DNA of 64,000 nt, taken from an uncultured Clostridia bacterium (lineage in GTDB: Bacteria; Bacillota; Clostridia; TANB77; CAG-508). Made by a program: the position numbers and the translations under genes. This document shows positions 1-8,835 of this stretch, piece after piece. How positions within the stretch are numbered: the stretch's first letter is position 1; every line of letters begins with the position of its first letter. The stretch lies in contig CALXMH010000002.1 of assembly GCA_944389425.1 (NCBI GenBank), positions 46,665-110,664 on the forward strand, read 5' to 3'. The notes under the pieces were generated by a model that saw nothing but the letters and a program-made list of their open reading frames with translations, searched no databases and was not told the origin of the DNA.

Positions 1-1
1 A

Positions 2-799
2 GAAGGGCCAATTACAAGACTTTTTAGTATAAAAAACAATAATGCAAAAAAAATAGCTTGGATACATAATGATATTAGCAAAGTATTTGGAAGTGGAATT
101 AAAGCAAAAATAAAGAAGAAAATAGATAAAAAAATATACAAAAGTTACAATAAGCTTATATTTGTAAGCAATGATAATAAAGCAAAATTTGAAGAAATAT
201 ACAATATAAGTAATGAAAAACAAGTTATTTATAATTACATAAATATAGAAAATGTAATAAAAAAGGCAAATGAAAAAACAGAAATAAACTTTGAAAAAAA
301 TACAGTAAATATTTTAACAGTTTCAAGACTTGTGCATCAAAAAGCAATTGATAGATTAATAAATGTACATGCAGAATTAATAAGTAAAGGATTAACACAC
401 AAAATCTACATAATTGGAGATGGGCCTGAAAAAGAAGATTTGACAAAATTAATAAAGGATAAAAATGTAGAGAAAACATTTATATTACTAGGCAAAAAAG
501 AAAATCCATATCCATATATAAAAAAAGCAGATTGTTTTGCACTTCTTTCATATTTTGAAGGGTATCCAATGGTATTATTAGAAGCACAAATATTACAAAA
601 ATATATATTAATAACAGATACTGCTGCAAGAGAAACACTAAGAAACTATGAAAATTGCAAAATAGTAGAAAATAATAAAGAGGGCATTTATAATGGACTT
701 TATGATATAATAACTAATATAGAAAAAACAAACATAAATTCTAGTAAATATAATAATGAAGACATAATTGAAAAAATTAGAAAAGTAATAGAAGAGTAA
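2..799 (+). CDS. GT4-family glycosyltransferase, 5' part outside the window
   Basis: The reading frame is open from the first bases of the window, so the N-terminus lies upstream and only about 265 residues are visible. What remains is the C-terminal Rossmann half of a GT-B, family 4 retaining glycosyltransferase: the TVSRLVHQKAID start of the donor-binding domain, the IGDGPEKEDL loop, NPYPYIKKADCFALLS and the EGYPMVLLEA nucleotide-sugar signature with its conserved Glu. Such enzymes transfer a sugar from a nucleotide donor onto a growing surface glycan on the cytoplasmic membrane face. The same NPYPY and EGYP blocks recur in the next gene, so the two look like diverged paralogues in one capsule or teichoic-type cluster. 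The acceptor cannot be told. No in-frame CGG occurs in the visible part. Confidence 0.85.
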   Translation, partial: EGPITRLFSIKNNNAKKIAWIHNDISKVFGSGIKAKIKKKIDKKIYKSYNKLIFVSNDNKAKFEEIYNISNEKQVIYNYINIENVIKKANEKTEINFEKNTVNILTVSRLVHQKAIDRLINVHAELISKGLTHKIYIIGDGPEKEDLTKLIKDKNVEKTFILLGKKENPYPYIKKADCFALLSYFEGYPMVLLEAQILQKYILITDTAARETLRNYENCKIVENNKEGIYNGLYDIITNIEKTNINSSKYNNEDIIEKIRKVIEE

Positions 800-820
800 T
801 TACAAAAGGGGAATTATATA

Positions 821-2786
821 ATGAAAATATCTATATTAACAGCAACATATAATAGAGCAAAATTTTTGCCAAACATATATGAAAGTTTAAAAGACAATCT
901 AAAATATAATGTAGACTTTGAATGGCTAATTATGGACGATGGCTCAACTGATAATACAGAAGAGGTAGTGAAAAAATTTATATCTGAAAATACCATGACA
1001 ATAAAATATTATAAGCAAGAAAACCAAGGGAAAATGGTAGCAATAAATAATTTAGTAGAAAAAACAAGCCGGAGATTTAATAATTGACTGCGATTCAGAT
1101 GATTATTTTGCTAAAAATGCATTTGGTATAATAAAAGAAAATGTAGATAAGTTAGTAAACAATCAAGATATATATGCTTTATTATTTTTAAAATGCGATG
1201 TTTCTGGTGAGATTAGTGGAAAGAAATTTAAGCAAGATAATTTAAAAACAACAATGTTTGATTTATATTTTAAAGATGATATTGGTGGAGAAAAAATAAT
1301 ACTTTTTAATGCAAATATTAGAAAAAAATATAAGCACAAAATAGAACCAGGGGAAAACTTTATAACAGAAGCTAGAATGTATCATGAAATGGATCAAGAT
1401 TACAAAGTTTTATGTATAAACATGCCAATAATTATAGGAGCATACATAAACGATGGATATACTAAAAACATAAAAAAAGTATTTATGCAAAATCCAAAAG
1501 GATATTTAAAGTATTTTGAAGAAATTTTAAATTATAATACAAAAGAGATCCTTTTAAAGAAAAGATTGTATGCTATAAAACATTACATATTATTTAGCTA
1601 TCTGACTAAAAAGAAAAATATAATAAAATCTATAAAAGGAAAATTAAATAAATTCTTGGTAGCTATTCTTTATATACCAGGATGTATAAAAACAAAATTA
1701 ACTTTTGAGCAGAAAAAAATATTATTATCGTCATGGACATTAAAAGTGGGAGGAATAGAAACAGCACTTGTTAATTTAGTAAATGAAATGGCTAAAAAAT
1801 ACAAAATAACACTAGCATTAGAAGAAAAAACAGGAGAATTTTTAGAAAAAATAGATAAAAATATAAAAATAATAGAATATAAACCTAGTAAAATAAAAAA
1901 TACTTTTATAAGAAAATGTGCAAATTTAATTAAACGAATACTATTTATTGTAAAGTATAAAAATAGATTCGATTTTGCAGTGTCATTTGCAACATATTCA
2001 AGACCCGGCTCATTTATGGCAAGGACTGCATCTAAAAATAATGTGCTTTGGGTACATACTAATTATATGGTATTATACAAGAACAATATTAATGAAGTAA
2101 AGGATTTTTTTAATAAGGTTAATTATGATAAATTTAAAAATATTGTATGTATTTCAGAAGATTCTAAAAATGCTTTTTTAAAAGTCTTTCCTGAGCAAAA
2201 AAATAAAGTAATAGTAATTAATAACTTGGTGGATTATAAAACAATATTAGAAAAAGCAAATGAAAAAATAGAATTAAAAAAAGAAAATATACCAACATTT
2301 TTAAGTGTTTGCAGGCATGAGGAGCGTGCTAAAAAGCTTACAAGATTAATAGAGGCAACACAGTTATTAAAACAAGAGAATCTAAAATTTAGAGTATTGT
2401 TTGTAGGAGAAGGGGAAAATACAGAAGATTATAAACAATTAGTAGAGGATAATGAATTGCAAGATTATATTATTTTTTGTGGAATGCAAAAAAATCCATA
2501 TCCATATTTTAAAATAGCTGATTGTATTATATTAACATCTGAATACGAGGGATATCCCGTAATATACACAGAAGCTAAGGTGCTAGGAAAACCAATTATT
2601 ACAACAAATGTATCAGATAGCCTAATAGATATAAAAGATAAGTATGGGATTGTAGTAAATAAAGATGTATATAGTATAAAAAATGCAATGGAAACATTTA
2701 TAAAAAATGGATATACAATACATGAAAAATTTAATCCAGAAGTGTTTAATAAAAATATAATTGGAAAAATAGAAAAATTACTATAA
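821..2786 (+). CDS. GT2-GT4 two-domain glycosyltransferase, read through one +1 CGG shift
   Basis: An AAGGGG ribosome site precedes ATG 821. The first 83 codons begin a GT2 (GT-A) domain: ISILTATYNRAKFLPN, then MDDGSTDNTEEV, the usual donor-binding Asp motif. The frame then stops at 1087, but the continuation (LIIDCDSDDYF, the second GT2 Asp motif) lies in the +1 frame. Skipping C1070 in the CGG codon joins both parts into a 654-residue protein, and the length is then an exact multiple of three. The second half is a GT4 domain with KVGGIETALVNLVNEM, a FLSVCRHEERAKKL donor-domain start and EYEGYPVIYTEA. Two transferases in one chain probably add successive sugars of the cluster's glycan. The alternative, a pseudogene, is unlikely because the second frame stays open for about 570 codons. 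Confidence 0.85.
1070..1072 (+). other. +1 recoding site CGGA in the GT2-GT4 gene
   Basis: The in-frame codon order is AGC CGG AGA and a stop follows 13 bases after the CGG. Dropping the C gives AGC GGA GAT, and the reading continues as T-S-G-D-L-I-I-D, the expected GT2 beta-strand and Asp motif. The restored residue is glycine. Confidence 0.85.
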
Positions 2787-2801
2787 AAATGGACAACCTT
2801 G

Positions 2802-2810
2802 TGGTATAAT
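2802..2810 (+). promoter_or_regulatory. Extended -10 promoter ahead of the ABC exporter
   Basis: TGGTATAAT is a perfect extended -10 element (TGN-TATAAT), 33 bases before ATG 2843 and just after the stop of the preceding gene. No good -35 is visible, as is usual with extended -10 promoters. It implies that the exporter genes can be transcribed separately from the glycosyltransferases upstream. Confidence 0.5.
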
Positions 2811-2842
2811 ATTAAAACAAAAAATAAAAGTGAGGTATTAAA

Positions 2843-3583
2843 ATGTCAGAAGCGGAAGAAAATGCAATAATAGTAGACAATGTATATAAGAATTTCAATG
2901 TTTATTATGATAAAACAAATACAATAAAAGAAAAAGTATTGTTTTGGAATAAAAGTAAAAAAGAAGTAAGAGAGATATTAAAGGGCATAAACTTGAAAAT
3001 AAAAAAGGGAGAGGTTGTTGGCTTAATAGGTGTTAATGGAAGCGGAAAATCTACTTTATTAAAGTTAATGACTAAGATAATATATCCTAATAAGGGAAGA
3101 ATAATTACAAATGGTAAACTAACATCATTACTAGAATTAGGAGCAGGATTTCATCCAGACTTTTCAGGAAGAGAGAATATTTATTTTAATGCTTCAATTT
3201 TTGGATTATCAAGAAAAGAAATTGATGAGAGATTAGATAAAATAATTGAATTTTCTGAATTAGAAGGATATATAGATAACCCAGTAAGAACATATTCTTC
3301 TGGAATGTACATGAGACTAGCATTTTCAGTAGCTATAAATGTAGATGCAGACATTTTATTAATAGACGAAATATTATCTGTTGGTGATCAACATTTCCAA
3401 GAAAAGTGCTATCAAAAAATTGAAGATTTAAAAGCAGAAGGAAAAACAATAGTAATTGTTACACATGGTATGGATACTGTAAATAGATTTTGCACAAGAG
3501 CTGTTTGGCTACATCAAGGTAAAATAAAAATGGATGGAGATGCACAATCTGTTACAAAAGTATATTTAGAAGAAACAGCATAA
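2843..3583 (+). CDS. ABC exporter ATP-binding subunit (Wzt/TagH type)
   Basis: This 246-residue protein is the ATPase half of a polysaccharide or teichoic-acid ABC-2 exporter at the inner membrane face. Walker A is GVNGSGKST near residue 73, the LSGG equivalent is the degenerate TYSSGMYMR typical of the Wzt/TagH/KpsT group, Walker B is DILLIDEILSVGD, and the H-loop is VTHGMD. The block LLELGAGFHPDFSGREN is characteristic of O-antigen and teichoic exporters. It lacks the C-terminal carbohydrate-binding domain of long Wzt proteins, so it resembles TagH/KpsT in length. The permease gene starts 19 bases downstream and completes the transporter. It likely exports the glycan made by the surrounding glycosyltransferases. 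GSGKS is encoded with AGC GGA, an out-of-frame CGG that does not shift. Confidence 0.92.
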   Translation: MSEAEENAIIVDNVYKNFNVYYDKTNTIKEKVLFWNKSKKEVREILKGINLKIKKGEVVGLIGVNGSGKSTLLKLMTKIIYPNKGRIITNGKLTSLLELGAGFHPDFSGRENIYFNASIFGLSRKEIDERLDKIIEFSELEGYIDNPVRTYSSGMYMRLAFSVAINVDADILLIDEILSVGDQHFQEKCYQKIEDLKAEGKTIVIVTHGMDTVNRFCTRAVWLHQGKIKMDGDAQSVTKVYLEETA

Positions 3584-3602
3584 TTTTTTTGGGGGTGTAA
3601 AA

Positions 3603-4377
3603 GTGAATATATTTAAAGAATTATATAAATATAGAGAATTATTAAAAACAAATGTACAAAAAGAAGTAAGAGGAAGATATAAAAATTCATTTCTTGGGGT
3701 GTTATGGTCATTTTTAAATCCATTATTACAACTTGCAGTATACTCTATTATTTTTGGAAGTTTACTTGGAGGGGGAGACCCAACATATCATATATATGTT
3801 TGTGTTGCATTAATACCATGGACGTATTTTTCATCTGCAATTCAGCAAGCAGATTATACTGTAATTGCAAACCGGCAACATAATACAAAAAGTATATTTC
3901 CCAAGAGAAATATTACCAATATCAGTTGCAACAAGTGGAGCAATTAATTTTGTTATATCAACAATAATAATACTTGTACTATGCCTAATTTCTGGGCTTG
4001 GCTTAACATGGTATGCATTATTATACCCAATAATTTTATTAGTACAATATATACTAATACTTGGAATTTCTTTTATAGTATCAGCTATAACTGTTTATAT
4101 AAGAGACCTAGAACATATAATTGGAGTTGTGATGATGGCAGCATTTTATGCAACCCCAATAGTTTATAGATTAGACCAACTACCAGAACATTTACAAATA
4201 ATAATGCAATTAAATCCAATGACACATATTATAAATGCATATAGAGATATTTTCTATTATCAGCAAATGCCTGATTTTATGAACTTAGGAATACTATTTG
4301 CCATTTCTATGGTATTACTTATAGTTGGATATTTGATATTCCATAAATTACAAAAAGGATTTGCAGAGGAATTGTAA
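3603..4377 (+). CDS. ABC-2 polysaccharide exporter permease (TagG/Wzm type), one +1 CGG shift
   Basis: The gene starts at GTG 3603 behind GGGGGTG. The zero frame is open for 114 codons and the shifted frame runs from there to 4377; skipping C3873 merges them into 257 residues, the normal size for this permease. The N-terminus has the family block EVRGRYKNSFLGVLWSFLNP before the first membrane span. After the junction, IIQKVYFPREILPIS is the conserved cytoplasmic loop of ABC-2 exporters, interrupted exactly at the CGG. Six membrane segments follow the usual pattern and NPMTHIINAYRD is the conserved C-terminal motif. It pairs with the ATPase encoded immediately upstream. A broken permease beside an intact ATPase and six intact glycosyltransferase modules would be hard to explain, so I read it as functional through recoding. 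Confidence 0.88.
3873..3875 (+). other. +1 recoding site CGGC in the ABC permease
   Basis: Codons run GCA AAC CGG CAA in the zero frame, which stays open only to 3947. Dropping the C gives AAC GGC AAC ATA ATA, that is A-N-G-N-I-I-Q-K-V-Y-F-P-R-E, which matches the family loop. The restored residue is glycine, with a GGC codon. Confidence 0.88.
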
Positions 4378-4395
4378 AAGGAGAGGAAATAAAAA

Positions 4396-6198
4396 ATGAG
4401 CAAAATTATACACTATTGTTGGTTTGGAGGAAATCCCTTACCAAAGATGGCAAAAAAATGTATAGAAAGTTGGAAAAAGTATTTACCAGATTTTGAAATA
4501 AAACAATGGGATGAAACAAATTTTGATGTAAATGTATGTCCATTTGTAAAAGAAGCATATGAAAATAAAAAATGGGCTTTTGTAAGCGACTATGCAAGAG
4601 TTTATGCACTTTACAAAGAAGGTGGAATATACTTTGATACAGATTTAGAAGTATTGAGAAATATGAATAATCTTTTAGAAGATGAATTCTTTATGGGATA
4701 TGAAGATGAAGAATATTTTTCTACTGCAATTATGTGGATAAAAAATAAAGAAAGTAAATATGCAAAACAAATTTTAGATTATTACGATAATTTAGAAGGA
4801 TTTGACCCAAATGCTAATATATTTGAATATGCAAATCCAAAAATAATTTCTAATATTATTAAAAAATATCCAAAACATGTATTAGATAATGGGGTAGAGG
4901 TATATGATGATAAAATAAAAATATATCCAGTAGAATACTTTAACCCAATAAATTATGATTATTCAGAAAAAAGATATACTGAAAATACTTATGCAGTTCA
5001 TTATTTTAATGCTACATGGACCCCAAAAGGAGAAAGAGTTGCTATTTCACTATATAGAACTTTTGGGAGTAAAAATGCAAAAATAATTTTAAACATTTTG
5101 TATTTTTTAAGCAGGCAAAAACATAGAGTTATAGATTTTATTAAAAGCATTATACATAAAATTTATATGTTCTTATCTATTCACATAAATCAAAATAAAA
5201 GGGTAAATAATGTAAAAGCAGAATTACAAAAACAAAATAAACAATATCTTGCAATATGCCATCCAGAATGGATAGGAGTAAAAAATGCAACAAAAGACAT
5301 TTTTAAAGAAGAAATGATAGAATTAAGAGAACAGTATACAGAAAAAGAAGCTAAAAAAATGGCTCAAGCTATTGTAGATTCTGGTAAAAAAGTTGTTGTG
5401 TTTAATGCTTTTGCAAATGGCTGGGAAAATATTGCAAAATACATAAAAGAAATAAATAAGGATGTAAAAGTTAAGGTTATAATGCATGGAAGCCATGCAT
5501 TATTATCAGAAGGATATGACTGGAATGTTTTTAATACAATATTTGGGCTATATAAAAAGGGCTTAATTGATGAAATCGCTACTGTTAAAAAGAGCTTGTA
5601 TGAGTTTTATAAGGCCAAGGGAATAAATACATCTTTTATAATGAATACTGTAAACATAGAGAATAAAGAACAATATATTTGCAAAAAAGCTAATTCAGAT
5701 AGTGTAAAAATAGGATTATATGTTTCAGGTGATAGATGGGTTAAAAATATTTATAATCAGGTTAGTGCTGCAAGTTTAATGGAAAATGCAGTATTAGATG
5801 CATTGCCACTTAGCGATAAAATAGTAGAACTTGCACAGCAATTTAAATTAAAAGTAACCGGAAAGTATGAAAATATAACAAGAGAAGAAATGTTTAAAAG
5901 AATAGCAAAAAATGATATAAATTTATATGTTACTTTTACAGAATGCTCACCTCTTATTCCACTTGAAAGTTTGGAACTAGGAGTTCCATGTATTACAGGA
6001 GATAATCACCATTATTTTGAAGGAACAGAGCTTGAAAAATATCTAGTTGTTAGCAAAGAAGACAATATAATGGCTATATACGAAAAAATGAAATATGCAT
6101 TAGAAAATAAAGAGCATATATTAGAATTATACAACGAATGGAAAAAGAAATACGACGAAGAAGTTCAAATAAATAGAGAAGATTTTTTAAAGGTATAA
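4396..6198 (+). CDS. GT32-like plus GT4-like bifunctional glycosyltransferase
   Basis: A 600-residue protein with two catalytic modules. Residues 1-220 form a GT32/capsular-synthesis type GT-A domain: IIHYCWFGGNPLPKMAKKC at the start and the DXD metal/nucleotide site in GGIYFDTDLEVL near residue 80. After a basic linker around residue 250, residues 275-600 look like a GT-B (GT4) domain, with VKVIMHGSH, GLYVSGDRW and the donor signature ECSPLIPLESLELG near residue 525, where the conserved Glu is expected. It starts 18 bases after the ABC permease with an AGGAGAGG ribosome site, so it belongs to the same transcription unit. It probably adds two residues of the exported glycan. The substrate is unknown. 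Confidence 0.82.
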   Translation: MSKIIHYCWFGGNPLPKMAKKCIESWKKYLPDFEIKQWDETNFDVNVCPFVKEAYENKKWAFVSDYARVYALYKEGGIYFDTDLEVLRNMNNLLEDEFFMGYEDEEYFSTAIMWIKNKESKYAKQILDYYDNLEGFDPNANIFEYANPKIISNIIKKYPKHVLDNGVEVYDDKIKIYPVEYFNPINYDYSEKRYTENTYAVHYFNATWTPKGERVAISLYRTFGSKNAKIILNILYFLSRQKHRVIDFIKSIIHKIYMFLSIHINQNKRVNNVKAELQKQNKQYLAICHPEWIGVKNATKDIFKEEMIELREQYTEKEAKKMAQAIVDSGKKVVVFNAFANGWENIAKYIKEINKDVKVKVIMHGSHALLSEGYDWNVFNTIFGLYKKGLIDEIATVKKSLYEFYKAKGINTSFIMNTVNIENKEQYICKKANSDSVKIGLYVSGDRWVKNIYNQVSAASLMENAVLDALPLSDKIVELAQQFKLKVTGKYENITREEMFKRIAKNDINLYVTFTECSPLIPLESLELGVPCITGDNHHYFEGTELEKYLVVSKEDNIMAIYEKMKYALENKEHILELYNEWKKKYDEEVQINREDFLKV

Positions 6199-6240
6199 AA
6201 TTTATTATATAGTAGACTATAATTAATATGAGGGAAGATT

Positions 6241-8364
6241 ATGGAAAATAAGAAAGACTTAAAAGAAAAGAAAATAAGTTATTTAGATATAACTATTTTT
6301 CTAATAGTTATTATAATCTTTGGACTAGGTTTACTTGCACTTTATCCAGGATTAATTACATCAGATGGCGTAGATCAGCTATCACAAGCTATAACAGGAG
6401 AGTATATAGATGCACATCCACCATTGCATTCTTTAATTGTAGGAGGATTATACAAATTATTTGGTAGCATTTCTGCCATTGGAGTTTTTCAAATTATTTT
6501 GTTTGCAATAATTTGGACAATAGCACTTAAAAAATTAAGAGAAATAAATAATAGTGGGGTTAATAAAGCATTCCAAATTCTATTTACAATTTTAGTTTGC
6601 TTTATACCAGTAAACTTTGCATATAGCATAACTGTTTGGAAAGATATCTTATATAGTTATTCAATGCTTGGAACAGTTATATTAATATTTATTGGAATTA
6701 GAAATAATTATAATTACAGTATTTTTCAAATGATACTTATTTCTATTTCACTTGTATTAATTATGAAAATAAGACATAATGGATTACCAATAGGAATAGT
6801 ACTAATTGCAATCTTATTAATACTTAATTTTGTAAAAAACAAAAAGTTAAAAAAAGTAGGAATTTTTGCATCTATATTTGTAGTTACACTTGCTATGCTA
6901 AATATCCCAGAATGGATAATAAAACCTCAAAAACAATTAGATACTGCTAGTGCATTAACAGGACAAGCCGTGTATTATATGGGAGGAATTTTAAATCAAG
7001 ATATTGAATTATCACAAGAGGAAGAAGAATTTTTAAATAAAATAATTCCACTTGATATTTGGAAAGAAAATTTTAACCCATATACAGGTGTTCCTCTACT
7101 ATTTAATGAACATTACATGCAAAATAAAAAGTTTTTATCCGAAAATTCAGATAAATTTATGGAAATATTTATAAAATATGCAAAAGATAATATGGGAAGT
7201 GTTTTAAGTACTTTTATTGAAGTTAATTCAATAATGTGGAGTATAGATGAGAGAAATGGTTTTACAAATAGCTTTGATACAAATAATGACTATATAGAAG
7301 AGATGAGTGGGGGAATATATCATACAACTCCAAAAAGTGAATTTTTAAATGATTTTTATACAGGAATTGTGGATTTAACAAAAAATAATAAGATTTTATA
7401 TCACTTATTTTATAGACCAGCAACTGCAATGTATTTATCTATAATTTTAATTGCATATATTACAATAAAAAATAGAAAATGGGATTATATTTTACTTGTA
7501 TTTCCAATGCTATTAAATATTGGAACTTACCTATTCTTTATTTCATCGCCAGATTTAAGATATTATTATCCTAATTTCTTAACATGTTATTTCTTAATTG
7601 CATTATTTGCAGCAATGAAATTAAAGATAAATATTGTAAAAAAACCTATTGATAAAAAAGAAAAAAATAATGGTAAAACATTAGTTATTGTTCCAGCATA
7701 TAACGAACAAGGAGCAATTAAAAAAACTGTTGATGAAATAAAAAAATGTAATAGCAATTGTGATGTTTTAGTTGTAAATGATGGTTCAAAAGATAATACA
7801 TTAGAAGAAGCTAGAAAGACTTCTGCCATTGTTTTGGACCTACCTTCTAATTTAGGCATTGGAGGTGCTGTTCAAACAGGTTATAGATATGCACTTAAAA
7901 ACAATTATGATATTGCAATTCAAATAGATGGAGATGGACAGCATAACCCAGAATATATATCTAAAATGCAAGATTTAATTGTAAATGAAGGATATGATAT
8001 GGTAATTGGATCTAGGTTTGTGGAAAAAACAAGTTATAAACAAACATTTTTCAGAATGCTTGGAATTAATATTACTTCTGGCATTATAAGTGGCATGACC
8101 GGTGTAAAGATTCATGATACTACATCTGGTTATAGAGCAGTAAATAGAGAGATTATAGAGTATTTTTCAAATAATTACCCATATGATTATCCAGAACCAG
8201 ATACTAACATGCAAATGATAATTAAAGGTATGAACATAAAAGAAATACCTGTCGAAATGAACCAAAGAGAAACAGGAGTGTCTTCAATTTCTCCTTTAAA
8301 ATCTATTAGTTATATGCTTAAAGTTACATTATCTTTAATTGTAACTGGTATTAGAAAATTATAG
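6241..8364 (+). CDS. Polytopic GT-C-like membrane protein fused to a DPM1-like GT2 domain
   Basis: 707 residues. The first 460 or so are very hydrophobic with about a dozen membrane segments. The luminal-side acidic motif LYPGLITSDGVDQ and DAHPPLHSL resemble lipid-linked-sugar-dependent GT-C proteins (DUF6020-like). The last 235 residues are a cytoplasmic GT2 domain of the dolichyl/polyprenyl-phosphate mannose synthase type: VIVPAYNEQGAIKKT, VVNDGSKDNT, IQIDGDGQHNPEY and DTTSGYRAVNRE. The fusion suggests that one chain makes a polyprenyl-phosphate sugar and also uses it for transfer outside the membrane. The small DUF2304 gene that follows is a frequent partner of such GT2 enzymes. The two activities are inferred from domain families only. 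Confidence 0.82.
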   Translation: MENKKDLKEKKISYLDITIFLIVIIIFGLGLLALYPGLITSDGVDQLSQAITGEYIDAHPPLHSLIVGGLYKLFGSISAIGVFQIILFAIIWTIALKKLREINNSGVNKAFQILFTILVCFIPVNFAYSITVWKDILYSYSMLGTVILIFIGIRNNYNYSIFQMILISISLVLIMKIRHNGLPIGIVLIAILLILNFVKNKKLKKVGIFASIFVVTLAMLNIPEWIIKPQKQLDTASALTGQAVYYMGGILNQDIELSQEEEEFLNKIIPLDIWKENFNPYTGVPLLFNEHYMQNKKFLSENSDKFMEIFIKYAKDNMGSVLSTFIEVNSIMWSIDERNGFTNSFDTNNDYIEEMSGGIYHTTPKSEFLNDFYTGIVDLTKNNKILYHLFYRPATAMYLSIILIAYITIKNRKWDYILLVFPMLLNIGTYLFFISSPDLRYYYPNFLTCYFLIALFAAMKLKINIVKKPIDKKEKNNGKTLVIVPAYNEQGAIKKTVDEIKKCNSNCDVLVVNDGSKDNTLEEARKTSAIVLDLPSNLGIGGAVQTGYRYALKNNYDIAIQIDGDGQHNPEYISKMQDLIVNEGYDMVIGSRFVEKTSYKQTFFRMLGINITSGIISGMTGVKIHDTTSGYRAVNREIIEYFSNNYPYDYPEPDTNMQMIIKGMNIKEIPVEMNQRETGVSSISPLKSISYMLKVTLSLIVTGIRKL

Positions 8365-8379
8365 AAATGGAGTAATAAT

Positions 8380-8715
8380 ATGATTTATGTATTCGCAATT
8401 ATTTTTGCAATAGTTTTTGAAATATTTATATTAAATTTAGTAAGAAAGAATAAACTAGATGAAAAATATTCTATTTTATGGATTATTCTAGGAATAATTA
8501 TATTAATTGTAGCAATTTTCCCAGATATAATTGTTAAGGTTGCAGACTTATTTAATGTTTATTATCCACCAACATTAATGCTACTTTTTGCATTAATGAT
8601 ACTTGGAACTTATATAATACACATTTCAATAGTACTTACAAAACAGAATAAAATGATAGTAAAACTTACACAAGAACTTGCAATAGTTAAGGAGCAAATG
8701 GAGAAAAAGGATTAA
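8380..8715 (+). CDS. DUF2304 small membrane protein
   Basis: 111 residues with three hydrophobic segments (about 1-20, 33-50, 65-88) followed by a short charged coiled-coil-like tail rich in Lys and Glu. This is the layout of DUF2304 proteins, which commonly sit directly after polyprenyl-phosphate glycosyltransferases. Here it follows the GT2-fused protein by 15 bases and has its own AATGGAG ribosome site. A role as partner or membrane anchor of the GT2 enzyme is an inference from context; no enzymatic motif is visible. It is the last gene of the polysaccharide cluster, since a strong promoter and a metabolic gene follow. Confidence 0.75.
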   Translation: MIYVFAIIFAIVFEIFILNLVRKNKLDEKYSILWIILGIIILIVAIFPDIIVKVADLFNVYYPPTLMLLFALMILGTYIIHISIVLTKQNKMIVKLTQELAIVKEQMEKKD

Positions 8716-8745
8716 AAATTTACAGCCATTTTTTATTAAAATCCA

Positions 8746-8774
8746 TTGACAAATTTTGTTTAATAATAGATAAT
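8746..8774 (+). promoter_or_regulatory. Sigma-A promoter for the glucan phosphorylase gene
   Basis: TTGACA at 8746-8751 and GATAAT at 8769-8774 are separated by 17 bases, 62 bases ahead of the start codon. It marks the boundary between the polysaccharide cluster and carbon metabolism. Confidence 0.7.
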
Positions 8775-8835
8775 TAATATGTTATAGAACTAAACGGAAA
8801 AATGAGAATATAATATACTGAGGAGGAATTTTTAA

